A stretch of 41,211 bases of DNA from Lachnospiraceae bacterium. Its GTDB lineage: Bacteria; Bacillota; Clostridia; Lachnospirales; Lachnospiraceae. The stretch covers positions 1 to 41,211 of the forward strand of contig JAJQBK010000021.1 of the NCBI GenBank assembly GCA_021203305.1, given 5' to 3'. A program made the position numbers and the translations under genes. Numbering within the stretch: position 1 is the stretch's first letter; each line of letters starts with the position of its first letter. Below are positions 6,040 to 15,170 of this stretch, piece by piece. The notes under the pieces were generated by a model. That model was given only the letters and a program-made list of their open reading frames with translations, did not search any database and was not told the origin of the DNA.

Positions 6040-7752
6040 ATGACAGCGTTACTCATTATTCTTGTAGCAATTGTTGTTTTGTTCATCGGCTATCTGACAT
6101 ACGGCTCATGGCTGGCGAAGCAGTGGGGAATTGACCCGAAAAGGAAGACTCCGGCGGTAGAGATGGAGGACGGCGTGGACTATGTGGCGGCGCCTTCAGT
6201 CGTTCTTCTGGGCCATCATTATTCCTCCATCGCGGGCGCGGGCCCCATCAACGGCCCCATTCAGGCCTCCGTTTTCGGCTGGCTGCCCGTATTTTTATGG
6301 TGCGTGATCGGCGGTATCTTCTTCGGCGGCCTTCAGGACTTCGGCTCCCTGTTTGCCTCTGTCCGCAATGAAGGAAAGTCCGTGGGCGAGATCATCAAGT
6401 CATCCATGGGACGCAGAGCCCAGAGGCTCTTCACATTGTTTGCTCTGCTGGTGCTGATTCTCGTGATCGCGTCCTTTGTCAATGTCGTGGCGGGTACCTT
6501 CTACACGGCGTCCGACGCGGCGGTTACCTTTGGCTTTGTCTTAAATCCGACCGGCAATCAGACCACATCCATGATCTCCATTCTCTTTATTGTACTGGCG
6601 ATTATCTATGGTATTCTGACCAACCGCTTCGGACTGAAGACCGGCCCGGCGACTGTAGTCGGCATCGTGGGCATCATCCTGAGCGTAGTGATCGGTTTAA
6701 ATGTCGGCTTTGCCCTGACCCGTACCGCGTGGATCGTCCTGATCGGAGTTTACATCACTGTGGCTTCCCTGCTGCCTGTATGGGTAATGCTGCAGCCCCG
6801 TGACTATCTGTCCAGCTTCCTGCTTTACGGCATGATGGCGCTGGCACTGATCGGTATTGTTTCCTCCGCCTTCACCGGCAACGCGACCTTTGAGATCCCG
6901 ATGTTCACCGGCTGGAGCAACTCTTTAGGAACCCTGTTCCCGACCCTGTTCATCACCGTGGCCTGCGGCGCGTGCTCCGGCTTCCACAGCCTGATCGCCA
7001 CCGGCACCACTTCCAAGCAGCTGGCAAACGAGGGGGACGCCAAGAAGATCGGCTACGGCTCCATGCTGATTGAGTCCGCTCTTGGTATCATTTCCCTGAT
7101 CGCGGTAGGTATGGTTTACACCAAGTATCTGAACGGTGAGTTCGGTTCCCCGGCTGTCGCGTTCGCAAGCGGCATCGCCACCATGTTCGGCACCGAGACC
7201 TCCACGGTTTACGCGACGATTTACGCGCTGCTGACTCTGGCTGTGTCCGTGTTTGCTCTGACCTCTCTGGACACCGGTACCCGTCTGAGCCGCTTCATGT
7301 TCTCCGAGCTGTTCTTAAAAGAGGATGAGAAGTCTTACAAGGACGCTTCCGGAGTGCGCAAGGTTCTGGCTTATCCTCTGGTAGGCACTGGCTTCATGGT
7401 TATCATTGGCTGCATTCTGGGCGGCTTGAGCCTGAGCCAGATCTGGGGCCTGTTCGGCGCGGCCAACCAGTTGCTTGCCGGCATCGCTCTGATGGCTGTG
7501 GCCGCATGGCTCGGCAATGTGGGCAAGAATAACAAGATGTTCTTCATCCCCATGATCTTCATGCTCTGCGCGACCCTGACCAGCCTGATTCTGACCATCC
7601 GCAAGAAGATTGCCCTGATCGGCGCCGCGGGCGCGGCCTGGGGCGACTGGTTCCAGTTGATCCTGGCTGCCGCTATGGTAGTGCTGGCGATCATTCTGGT
7701 TGTGGAGGGAGTTCAGACCTTCTCAAAGCAGATGAAGAAGAAGGCTGCTTAA
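6040..7752 (+). CDS. cstA: CstA-family carbon starvation / peptide-pyruvate transporter
   Basis: A 570-residue polytopic membrane protein. The N-terminus (YGSWLAKQWGIDP, then YVAAPSVVLLGHHYSSIAGAGPINGP) and GGLQDFGSLFASVRNEGKSVGEII are signature sequences of the CstA family, and GACSGFHSLIATGTTSKQL and FALTSLDTGTRLSRF are also typical. About 15 hydrophobic segments are visible. Family members in E. coli (CstA, BtsT) import pyruvate and possibly peptides during carbon limitation. At 570 residues it is shorter than the roughly 700-residue E. coli proteins and matches the compact Firmicutes form. It is the second gene behind the promoter at 5331 and is closed by two strong terminators. Regulation by a LytTR-type activator would fit the family but is inference. 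Confidence 0.93.
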   Translation: MTALLIILVAIVVLFIGYLTYGSWLAKQWGIDPKRKTPAVEMEDGVDYVAAPSVVLLGHHYSSIAGAGPINGPIQASVFGWLPVFLWCVIGGIFFGGLQDFGSLFASVRNEGKSVGEIIKSSMGRRAQRLFTLFALLVLILVIASFVNVVAGTFYTASDAAVTFGFVLNPTGNQTTSMISILFIVLAIIYGILTNRFGLKTGPATVVGIVGIILSVVIGLNVGFALTRTAWIVLIGVYITVASLLPVWVMLQPRDYLSSFLLYGMMALALIGIVSSAFTGNATFEIPMFTGWSNSLGTLFPTLFITVACGACSGFHSLIATGTTSKQLANEGDAKKIGYGSMLIESALGIISLIAVGMVYTKYLNGEFGSPAVAFASGIATMFGTETSTVYATIYALLTLAVSVFALTSLDTGTRLSRFMFSELFLKEDEKSYKDASGVRKVLAYPLVGTGFMVIIGCILGGLSLSQIWGLFGAANQLLAGIALMAVAAWLGNVGKNNKMFFIPMIFMLCATLTSLILTIRKKIALIGAAGAAWGDWFQLILAAAMVVLAIILVVEGVQTFSKQMKKKAA

Positions 7753-7778
7753 TCAGAAATCAGAAAGATTAAAATCAG

Positions 7779-7814
7779 ACCGGCCGGATGCCGCCTGAGT
7801 ATCCGGCCGGTTTT
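7779..7814 (+). terminator. Intrinsic terminator after cstA
   Basis: An 11-bp stem, ACCGGCCGGAT with ATCCGGCCGGT, loop of 11 bases, then TTTT. Confidence 0.9.
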
Positions 7815-7839
7815 ATGCGTCTGCAGAATGAACAAAATC

Positions 7840-7871
7840 GCGGGAGGACAGATTCTGTCCTCCCGCTTTTT
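7840..7871. terminator. Second terminator between convergent cstA and SASP genes
   Basis: A nearly uninterrupted stem, GCGGGAGGACAG with CTGTCCTCCCGC, followed by TTTTT on + and ATTTTG on -. It can back up the cstA terminator and end the SASP transcript coming from the right. Confidence 0.85.
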
Positions 7872-7963
7872 GCTCTTATCTACGTCTTCGTTCTTCTCGC
7901 CGAATGGCTGGGAACTGTCATGGATCCTCCGCGCTTACGCGGGGCTTATATCCGGACAATTCC

Positions 7964-8173
7964 TTACTGGTTGCTCATGGTCTCTTCCTGCGCCTTGATC
8001 ATGCGGCGAACCATCTCGCCGCCGATGGAACCGGCTTCCTTGGAAGTCAGATCGCCGTTGTAGCCCTCTTTCAGGTTCACGCCCAGCTCGCCTGCGACCT
8101 CAGTCTTGAACTTGTCCATCGCGGCCTTGGCCTCGGGCACTTCCATCTGGTTGGTCTTGCTTGAACTTGCCAT
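7964..8173 (-). CDS. Small acid-soluble spore protein, alpha/beta type
   Basis: A 69-residue protein; the ATG at 8173 follows GGAGGTGAAAACT, and the upstream in-frame ATG at 8182 overlaps that ribosome binding site. It has both diagnostic SASP segments: KFKTEVAGELGV (the germination-protease cleavage region) and GYNGDLTSKEAGSIGGEMVRRMI. Alpha/beta SASPs coat spore DNA and protect it from UV and heat, and are degraded at germination for amino acids. They are normally transcribed by sigma-G in the forespore; I could not identify a convincing sigma-G promoter. It shows that the host forms spores. Confidence 0.95.
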   Translation of the reverse strand: MASSSKTNQMEVPEAKAAMDKFKTEVAGELGVNLKEGYNGDLTSKEAGSIGGEMVRRMIKAQEETMSNQ

Positions 8174-8503
8174 AGTTTTCACCTCCGTGTCTTAAGATAT
8201 CTATTGTGAAGGATAAGGCGTGCAGTCCCTATCCTTCCTGTTTTTTTGCCTGGAAAAAAATTTCCGGGACGCTTTTACATTTGAAGTCGTCGGTCCTGTG
8301 TTTCTTATCCTGGCAATAGTATGTGAAGCCAAAAAAGAATTATGCTGGAAATTTATGTTACAGTTCACAGAATCTTTATTTTAATTCTTTTAGAAAAAGC
8401 TGGTATTCGCCGGAAAACTATGATACAATCATGAAATGAGTGCGGTCAGAGGGGAAACGAAAGACATACGATGGCCGCGCAAAAGCGAACTTGGGAGGAA
8501 ATT
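8174..8503. promoter_or_regulatory. Divergent SASP-tig intergenic region with an inverted repeat
   Basis: This 330-base gap separates divergent genes. GAAGGATA (8208-8215) and TATCCTTC (8230-8237) form a perfect 8-bp inverted repeat followed on + by CTGTTTTTTT, terminator-like although no + gene precedes it; it may block antisense transcription or act in SASP control. Further right, TATGATACAATC near 8421-8432 could supply a -10 box for tig, but no good -35 is seen. Nothing else is recognised. Confidence 0.4.
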
Positions 8504-9841
8504 ATGAGTTTAACAAAGGTAGAGAACTTAAAGGAAGGCATGATCAGACTGACCATAGAGGTGGAGGCCGCTGAATTTGATAAGGCCCTGAACGCTGTTT
8601 ATCAGAAGAATAAAAACAAATTCACCATTCCCGGCTTCCGCAAGGGCAAGGCACCCCGCAAAATGATTGAGGGCGTGTACGGCAAGGGTGTTTTCTATGA
8701 GGATGCTGCCGATGAGGTTATGGGCGACGCTTATGCAAAGGCGTTGGAGGAGTATGAGGGCAGAGAGATTGTTTCCGACCCGGATGTGATGGTGACCCAG
8801 ATCGAAGAGGGCAAGAATTTGATTTTTACCGCGGAGGTGGCTGTCAAGCCGGAGGTGACTCTGGGCCAGTATAAGGGCGTGGAGATCGATAAGCTGGAGG
8901 CCGAGGTGGCGGAGACCGAGGTGGACGCGGAGATTGAGAAGGAGAGAGAGACCAACTCCCGTGAGATCGATGTGGATGACAGGCCGGTACAGGACGGCGA
9001 TGTGGTGACCCTGGATTTTGAGGGCTTTAAGGACGGCATTCCCTTCGAGGGAGGCAAGGGAGAGGATTATCCTCTGACCATCGGCTCCGGCTCCTTTATC
9101 CCGGGCTTTGAGGAACAGCTCATCGGCGCCCAGATCGATGAGGAGGTGGAAGTGAAGGTGACCTTCCCGGAGGACTATCAGGCGGAGGACCTGGCCGGCG
9201 CGGACGCGGTATTCAAGTGTACTGTTAAGCAGATCAGGGTGAAGGAGCTTCCGGACCTGGACGATGAGTTCGCCTCCGAGGTTTCTGAGTTTGACACCAT
9301 GGAGGAATACAGGGCGGATGCGAAAAAGCAGCTCCTTGAGAAGAGGGAGGCTGAGGTAAAGCGGGCGAAGGAGAACGCCGTGGTAGATGTGGTGACAGCC
9401 AACGCGGAAATGGATATTCCTGAAGCCATGATAGAGTATCAGCAGAGGCAGATAGTCAATGATTTTTCCAGGAGACTGGAGTCTCAGGGACTTTCCATGG
9501 AGCAGTATCTGCAGTACACCGACAGCACCCTGTCCGTCATGATGGATCAGGTGAAGCCCCAGGCCGAGCAGCGCATCCGTCAGAGCCTGGTTTTGGAGGC
9601 TGTGGCAGCCGCGGAGCAGATTGAGGCTACCGAGGAAGAGTATAAGGAAGAGCTGGAGCGCATGAGCAAGGAGTACGGCATGGAGGTGGAAGCCATCGAG
9701 ACTGCCCTGGGAGAGGCCGGGGAGAAGCAGGTGAAGGACGACCTGGCCATCAATAAGGCGGTGCAGTTCCTTGTGGAGAACGCGGTTGAGGTGGAGCCGA
9801 AAGCGGAAGAGGAAACAGAGGCTGCCGCTGAGGAGAACTGA
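8504..9841 (+). CDS. tig: Trigger factor
   Basis: A 445-residue ribosome-bound chaperone and peptidyl-prolyl isomerase. The ATG at 8504 follows GGGAGGAAATT; an earlier in-frame ATG at 8471 has no such site. The ribosome-docking signature appears as PGFRKGKAPRKMIE near residues 43-57, and the FKBP-like isomerase domain as DGDVVTLDFEGFKDG..PFEGG..SFIPGFEEQLIGA near 154-240, followed by the helical C-terminal arms and an acidic Glu-rich tail. The length is normal for Clostridia. The gene begins the conserved run tig-clpP-clpX-lon, which joins folding of nascent chains to proteolysis. Confidence 0.97.
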   Translation: MSLTKVENLKEGMIRLTIEVEAAEFDKALNAVYQKNKNKFTIPGFRKGKAPRKMIEGVYGKGVFYEDAADEVMGDAYAKALEEYEGREIVSDPDVMVTQIEEGKNLIFTAEVAVKPEVTLGQYKGVEIDKLEAEVAETEVDAEIEKERETNSREIDVDDRPVQDGDVVTLDFEGFKDGIPFEGGKGEDYPLTIGSGSFIPGFEEQLIGAQIDEEVEVKVTFPEDYQAEDLAGADAVFKCTVKQIRVKELPDLDDEFASEVSEFDTMEEYRADAKKQLLEKREAEVKRAKENAVVDVVTANAEMDIPEAMIEYQQRQIVNDFSRRLESQGLSMEQYLQYTDSTLSVMMDQVKPQAEQRIRQSLVLEAVAAAEQIEATEEEYKEELERMSKEYGMEVEAIETALGEAGEKQVKDDLAINKAVQFLVENAVEVEPKAEEETEAAAEEN

Positions 9842-9987
9842 GACGGCTGTGAACAGTAATAATTTTGAGTATTGGCAGTAAATATGAAAGACTGAAGAGC
9901 AAAGCCGCAGCCTTTTATATCAGAGAAGAAGTGCCTGAGAGGCCGTCCGCGGGACGACTTCGCGAAAGGGCAGGAAAGGAGATCACT

Positions 9988-10584
9988 ATGAGCTTAGTAC
10001 CTTATGTAATTGAACAGACAAGCAGAGGAGAGAGATCCTACGATATTTATTCCAGATTATTAAAGGACAGAATTATCTTTCTGGGGGAGGAGGTCAACGA
10101 TACCAGCGCGTCCGTGGTGGTAGCGCAGCTTCTGTTCCTGGAGGCGGAGGACCCGGACAAGGATATTCATCTGTATATCAACAGTCCCGGCGGCAGCATC
10201 AGCGCCGGCATGGCGATTTATGATACCATGCAGTACATTAAATGCGACGTGTCCACCATCTGTGTCGGCATGGCGGCCAGCATGGGCGCCTTTCTGCTGG
10301 CGGGCGGCGCGAAGGGCAAGCGCATGGCGCTGCCCAATTCGGAGATTATGATTCACCAGCCCTCCGGCGGCGCTCAGGGACAGGCCACGGAGATCGAGAT
10401 CACCGCGAAGCATATTCTCTTTATCAAGGAGAGAATGAACCGCATCCTCGCGGAGAACTGCGGCAAAAGCTATGAGGAGGTGGCCAGGGACACGGAGCGC
10501 GACAACTGGCTGACCGCCCAGGACGCCATGGAATACGGCCTGATCGACAGCGTGGTGACAAGAAAAGACAGCAAGAACGAATAA
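9988..10584 (+). CDS. clpP: ATP-dependent Clp protease proteolytic subunit
   Basis: A 198-residue serine protease subunit that forms the double-heptamer chamber served by ClpX. The start is the ATG at 9988, behind AAAGGAG; a longer frame from 9865 has no family match at its N-terminus. Catalytic triad: Ser98 in GMAASMG, His123 in IHQPSGG and Asp172 in RDN. The N-terminal axial loop ([20 protein letters not shown]) is canonical. It lies 146 bases after tig and 61 before clpX, so co-transcription is likely. Confidence 0.98.
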   Translation: MSLVPYVIEQTSRGERSYDIYSRLLKDRIIFLGEEVNDTSASVVVAQLLFLEAEDPDKDIHLYINSPGGSISAGMAIYDTMQYIKCDVSTICVGMAASMGAFLLAGGAKGKRMALPNSEIMIHQPSGGAQGQATEIEITAKHILFIKERMNRILAENCGKSYEEVARDTERDNWLTAQDAMEYGLIDSVVTRKDSKNE

Positions 10585-10645
10585 AAATTTCGGAATTGGG
10601 CGGCTTAAGCCGGCCGAAAATGGAAAACCAGTTTGAGAGGGAAAC

Positions 10646-11887
10646 ATGGCAGGAAAGAATTCTAACCGGATCAGATGTTCTTTTTGCGGGAAATCTCAGG
10701 ATGCTGTGAGAAAGATCATCGCGGGTCCTGATGGAATTTATATATGTGACGAGTGTGTCAGCCTTTGCTCGGAGATCTTAGAGGACGAGCTTTACGATGA
10801 CGCGGAAGACGATGACAATGAGCTGGAGATCAATCTGCTCAAGCCTCAGGAGATCAAGCGTTTCCTGGATGACTATGTGATCGGCCAGGAGCAGGCCAAG
10901 AAGGTCCTCTCCGTGGCGGTATACAACCATTATAAGCGGGTTCTGGCGGAGCGCTACGTGGACGATGTGGAGATACAGAAGAGCAACATCCTTCTGCTGG
11001 GGCCCACCGGCTGCGGCAAGACCTATATCGCCCAGACGCTGGCCAAGATCATCAACGTACCCTTTGCCATCGCCGACGCCACCACTCTGACGGAGGCCGG
11101 CTACGTGGGCGAGGATGTGGAGAATATCCTGCTGAAGCTGATTCAGGCGGCGGATTATGACGTCGCCAAGGCGGAGCACGGCATTGTCTACATTGATGAG
11201 ATTGACAAGATTACCAAGAAGGGTGAGAATGTGTCCATCACCCGGGACGTGTCCGGCGAGGGCGTGCAGCAGGCGCTGCTGAAGCTGATCGAGGGCACGG
11301 AGGCCAGTGTGCCTCCCCAGGGAGGGCGCAAGCATCCCCAGCAGGAGCTGATTCCCATTAACACCACCAATATCCTGTTTATCTGCGGCGGCGCGTTTTC
11401 AGGACTGGAGCAGATTATCGCCTCCCGCCTGGACCGCTCGGCCATCGGCTTTAATCAGGACGTGACCCACAAGATCAACAGGGAAGCGGGGGAGCTGTTC
11501 GCGGAGGTGACCACTCAGGATCTGATCAAATTTGGGTTGATTCCGGAGTTTATCGGCCGCGTTCCGGTGATGGTAAATCTGGAGGGGCTGGATCGGGACG
11601 CCTTGGTCCGCATCCTGCAGGAGCCCAGGAACGCTCTGGTGAAGCAGTATCAGAAGCTGATGAAGTATGATGATGTGGCGCTGGAGTTTGAGCCGGACGC
11701 CATTGAGGCCATCGCGGACCAGGCGATGGAGAAAAAGACGGGAGCTAGGGGACTTCGCACCATTGTGGAGAATATTCTGATGGATACCATGTATGAGGTT
11801 CCCAGCGACCCGACAATTGAAAAGTGCATTATTACAAAAGCGGCAGTGGAGAAAAAAGAGACTCCGAAAATCATACACCGCAGATAA
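10646..11887 (+). CDS. clpX: ATP-dependent Clp protease ATP-binding subunit ClpX
   Basis: A 413-residue AAA+ unfoldase. The N-terminal zinc-binding domain has Cys11, Cys14, Cys34 and Cys37; Walker A is GPTGCGKT at 119-126, the pore loop is GYVGEDVE at about 152-159, and Walker B is VYIDEID at 181-187. RSAIGFN is the IGF loop that docks on Clp[11 protein letters not shown] near the C-terminus is the sensor 2 region. The start is decided by GAGAGGGAAAC before the ATG. It follows clpP directly and is followed by a terminator. Confidence 0.98.
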   Translation: MAGKNSNRIRCSFCGKSQDAVRKIIAGPDGIYICDECVSLCSEILEDELYDDAEDDDNELEINLLKPQEIKRFLDDYVIGQEQAKKVLSVAVYNHYKRVLAERYVDDVEIQKSNILLLGPTGCGKTYIAQTLAKIINVPFAIADATTLTEAGYVGEDVENILLKLIQAADYDVAKAEHGIVYIDEIDKITKKGENVSITRDVSGEGVQQALLKLIEGTEASVPPQGGRKHPQQELIPINTTNILFICGGAFSGLEQIIASRLDRSAIGFNQDVTHKINREAGELFAEVTTQDLIKFGLIPEFIGRVPVMVNLEGLDRDALVRILQEPRNALVKQYQKLMKYDDVALEFEPDAIEAIADQAMEKKTGARGLRTIVENILMDTMYEVPSDPTIEKCIITKAAVEKKETPKIIHRR

Positions 11888-11895
11888 ATGTGGAG

Positions 11896-11928
11896 AGGCG
11901 CTGCAGATATGTGGCGCCTGCTTTTTTT
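11896..11928 (+). terminator. Terminator between clpX and lon
   Basis: AGGCGC pairs with GCGCCT across a 12-base loop, then seven Ts. It sits 14 bases before lon, so lon is either read through it or uses another promoter. Confidence 0.7.
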
Positions 11929-11942
11929 ACAAAACGGATAAA

Positions 11943-14303
11943 ATGGCAAACGAAGAACAAAATGTGATAGAAACAGAAGAAGAAAATCAGGTCCGCCTTC
12001 CCATGGTGGCTCTGCGCGGCATGGTCGTATTCCCGGATATCAATCTGCACTTTGATGTGACGCGGGAAAAGTCTGTCCAGGCCGTGGAGCGGGCCATGGA
12101 CTCACAGCAGAGGGTGTTCGTGACCTGTCAGAAGTATATCAGCACCGAGGATCCGGGCAGGGATGATGTGGAGACAGTCGGCACCATCGTGCGGATCCGC
12201 CAGATTTCCAGGCTGGCCGGGAAAACCCGGCGGGTGGTGGCTCTGGGAATGGAGAGGGCTGAGCTGGAAAGCGTAGATCAGGAGGATGGGTATCTGAGCG
12301 CTGTGGTGCGCCCCGCGCCGGAGGCGGATGAGGAGAGCCTGGAACGGCTGGATAAGGAAGCCTTGCGCCGTCAGCTGGAAATAGAGCTGGCGGAGTATCT
12401 GCAGTACTATCCCAACGCCGGAGGAGGCCTGGTAGAATTTCTGGAAAAAAATCAGAAGCTGGGAAGCTGCCTGGATTTCGCGGCGGCCACCCTGCCCCTT
12501 CCCGTGCAAAAGAAGCAGCAGGTCTTAAACGGCATTGACCTGTTGGAGCGGTATGACACGGTCTGTCAGATCCTGGCGGACGAGGCCTACATCGGCAAAG
12601 TCCGCGAGGAGCTGAACGCGAAGGTGAAGGAGCGGGTGGATAAGCAGCAGAAGGAATACATGCTCAGGGAACAGCTTCGCACCATCCGGGAGGAGCTGGG
12701 CGAGGACCCAGCCGGCTCGGACGCGGATCAGTTTGAGGCCGGGGTAGAACAGCTCCAGGCCTCCGACGAGGTGAAGGAAAAGATTTACAAGGAAATCAAG
12801 CGCCTGCGCAGCGTGGCCGGCAACAGCTCTGAGGCCAGTGTGGAGCGCAACTATATTGAAATGCTCCTGGAGATGCCCTGGGATAAGATGAGCGAGGACT
12901 GTCTGGACATTGGCCGGGCGGAGGAGATTCTGGAGAGGGATCACTACGGCCTGGAGAAGGTGAAGGAGCGGATTCTGGAATTTCTGGCGGTGCGGGCTTA
13001 TCACCCGGAGAGCCACAGCTCGATTCTCTGTCTTGTGGGACCTCCCGGCACCGGCAAGACCTCCATCGCCCGTTCTGTGGCGGAGGCGCTGCAGAAGGAA
13101 TATGTGCGCATCAGCCTGGGTGGGATCCGGGACGAGGCGGAGATCAGGGGCCACAGGAAGACCTACATCGGCGCCATGCCGGGCCGGATTGCCGCGGCCA
13201 TCCGACAGGCGGGAGTGAAGAATCCGGTGCTTCTTTTAGATGAGATAGACAAGGTCAGCCGGGATTACCGGGGAGACGCTTATTCCGCCCTGCTGGAGGT
13301 GCTGGACAGCGAGCAGAACCGGCAGTTTCGGGATCATTATCTGGAGCTTCCCATTGATTTGAGCGAGGTGCTGTTTATCGCCACGGCCAATGATACCTCC
13401 AATATCCCCAGTCCGCTGCTGGACAGGATGGACGTGATTCAGATCACCGGCTACACAGCCAATGAGAAATTTCACATTGCCAGGGAGCACCTGGCGCCTA
13501 AACAGGCCCGTGACCACGGCATGGAGGACGGCGGGGTGGAGATCACCGATGACGCCATCCGCAAACTGATTGCTTCTTATACGAGGGAGGCGGGCGTCAG
13601 GAATCTGGAGCGCTGCCTGGCCGACCTGTACCGCAAGTCCGCCAGAAAATTTGTCAGCGGCGCGGCACAGCCCGGCAGTCTGCGCATTGACGCTACGGAT
13701 CTGACGGAATATCTGGGTAAGGAAAAGTATGACCGGGAGCATGTCAACCAGAAGCCGGAAATCGGAATCGTCAGAGGGCTGGCCTGGACCAGCGTGGGCG
13801 GCGTCACTCTGGAGATTCAGGTCAACACCATGCCGGGAAAGGGAGAGCTGAGACTGACCGGGCAGATGGGCGATGTCATGCAGGAATCCGCGCAGATCGC
13901 TTACAGCTATGTGAGGAGCATCGCGGCGGAGTATGGGGTGGCGGAGGATTATTTTGAAAAGCATAATTTTCATATCCACATTCCGGAGGGAGCGGTGCCA
14001 AAGGACGGCCCAAGCGCCGGCATCACCATGGCCTCCGCTCTTGTCAGCGCCGTCTCCGGTATTCCCGCGGATCATCTGACCGCCATGACCGGCGAGATCA
14101 ACCTGCGGGGCAGAGTGCTGCCCATCGGCGGGTTAAAGGAAAAGATGCTGGCGGCCAACATGGCGGGCATGAAGCGGGTGCTGATTCCCCTGGAAAATAA
14201 AAAGGACCTGGAGGAAATGAATGAGGAGATCATCGGGGACATGAGGATTGTCCCGGTCTCTGACATGAAGGAAGTGCTGGCGGAGGTGCTGGCGCGGGAT
14301 TGA
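11943..14303 (+). CDS. lon: ATP-dependent protease Lon (LonA type)
   Basis: A 786-residue AAA+ serine protease. The N-terminal substrate domain begins RLPMVALRGMVVFPD, a coiled coil follows (KQQKEYMLREQLRTIREEL), Walker A (GPPGTGKT) is near 366-373, Walker B is LLLDEIDK, and the protease domain carries the Ser691-Lys734 dyad (KDGPSAG and GGLKEKML). The start at MANEEQ has only a weak ribosome binding site; the longer frame from 11793 overlaps clpX and its terminator. Lon degrades misfolded and regulatory proteins. It is cytoplasmic (LonA), without the membrane span of LonB. Its closeness to clpX is the usual Clostridia arrangement. Confidence 0.97.
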   Translation: MANEEQNVIETEEENQVRLPMVALRGMVVFPDINLHFDVTREKSVQAVERAMDSQQRVFVTCQKYISTEDPGRDDVETVGTIVRIRQISRLAGKTRRVVALGMERAELESVDQEDGYLSAVVRPAPEADEESLERLDKEALRRQLEIELAEYLQYYPNAGGGLVEFLEKNQKLGSCLDFAAATLPLPVQKKQQVLNGIDLLERYDTVCQILADEAYIGKVREELNAKVKERVDKQQKEYMLREQLRTIREELGEDPAGSDADQFEAGVEQLQASDEVKEKIYKEIKRLRSVAGNSSEASVERNYIEMLLEMPWDKMSEDCLDIGRAEEILERDHYGLEKVKERILEFLAVRAYHPESHSSILCLVGPPGTGKTSIARSVAEALQKEYVRISLGGIRDEAEIRGHRKTYIGAMPGRIAAAIRQAGVKNPVLLLDEIDKVSRDYRGDAYSALLEVLDSEQNRQFRDHYLELPIDLSEVLFIATANDTSNIPSPLLDRMDVIQITGYTANEKFHIAREHLAPKQARDHGMEDGGVEITDDAIRKLIASYTREAGVRNLERCLADLYRKSARKFVSGAAQPGSLRIDATDLTEYLGKEKYDREHVNQKPEIGIVRGLAWTSVGGVTLEIQVNTMPGKGELRLTGQMGDVMQESAQIAYSYVRSIAAEYGVAEDYFEKHNFHIHIPEGAVPKDGPSAGITMASALVSAVSGIPADHLTAMTGEINLRGRVLPIGGLKEKMLAANMAGMKRVLIPLENKKDLEEMNEEIIGDMRIVPVSDMKEVLAEVLARD

Positions 14304-14471
14304 AAGGAAAAAGGACATTGCTGTCAGGGGCGGCCAAACCGTGGCGGAAGCGGCCAGTCCCGGGCGCGCAATGAAATGGGAAAAGGACAGAGTTATCGGG
14401 GATCAGTCACTTTTCGGAGTATCGGAAGGGAAAGCGGCTGATCTCGAGCGAACAATGAAGGGTTAAATCAG

Positions 14472-15170
14472 ATGATTATCAAGGATGTACAGCTGGAAAC
14501 GGTATGTGGTGTCACCAGTACCTTCCCTGACAATCAGTATATGGAGATCGCTTTCGCGGGAAAGAGCAATGTGGGGAAGTCCAGCCTGATCAACGGGCTT
14601 TTAAACCGGAAGAATCTGGCCCGCACCAGCGCCCAGCCGGGGAAGACCCGGACGGTGAATTTTTATCATGTGAAATGCTATCACGAGGGACTTGCCGGGG
14701 AGCCCGGAGCGGTTTTGGACAGCATCAAAGGGGAATCATTCCCGGAGCTGGAGAAAAAGTCGGCGCCGGAAAAGATTCCGGGAGAACTGTATTTTGTGGA
14801 TCTGCCGGGCTACGGCTACGCCAGCGCGGGGGAGGAGATCCGGGCGCAGTGGGGGCGGATGATTGAAAAATATCTGCGCACCTCCCGGATGCTGGCCTCG
14901 GTTTTTCTGTTGGTGGATATCCGGCATGAGCCATCTGCCAACGACCGGCTGATGTATTCCTGGATCTGCGATCAGGGCTTTTCACCGGTGATCATCGCCA
15001 CCAAGGCGGACAAAATCAAACGCAGCCAGTTGGAGAAGCAGAAAAAGCTCCTGCGGACTGGTCTGGAGCTGAAAAAGGGAACGGAGATTTTTCCCTATTC
15101 CGCCCTGACAAAAGAGGGCAGAGATGAAATTTACGCGTATATAGACCGGCTGGCGCTGAAAGGAGCTTAA
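14472..15170 (+). CDS. ysxC: Ribosome biogenesis GTPase YsxC/EngB, with an internal insertion
   Basis: A 232-residue TrmE-Era-EngA-type GTPase for assembly of the large ribosomal subunit. G1 is GKSNVGKSS, G3 is DLPGYGYA, G4 is TKADK and G5 is YSALTKEG. YsxC proteins are usually about 195-200 residues; here some 35 extra residues lie between TVNFYHV and ELYFVDLPG, that is between switch I and G3, rich in Gly, Glu and Pro. The 168-base gap after lon shows no clear terminator. The stop codon is followed without a gap by the GTG of the next gene. Confidence 0.95.
   Translation: MIIKDVQLETVCGVTSTFPDNQYMEIAFAGKSNVGKSSLINGLLNRKNLARTSAQPGKTRTVNFYHVKCYHEGLAGEPGAVLDSIKGESFPELEKKSAPEKIPGELYFVDLPGYGYASAGEEIRAQWGRMIEKYLRTSRMLASVFLLVDIRHEPSANDRLMYSWICDQGFSPVIIATKADKIKRSQLEKQKKLLRTGLELKKGTEIFPYSALTKEGRDEIYAYIDRLALKGA

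Noticed and set aside
8174-8290. Sigma-G promoter for the spore protein gene
   Set aside because: Loose matches exist on the minus strand but with wrong spacing, so I did not assign one.
13236-14075. 279-codon minus-strand frame opposite lon
   Set aside because: Lon is intact in the other strand; the frame has no ribosome binding site or homology, a normal effect of GC-rich codon use.
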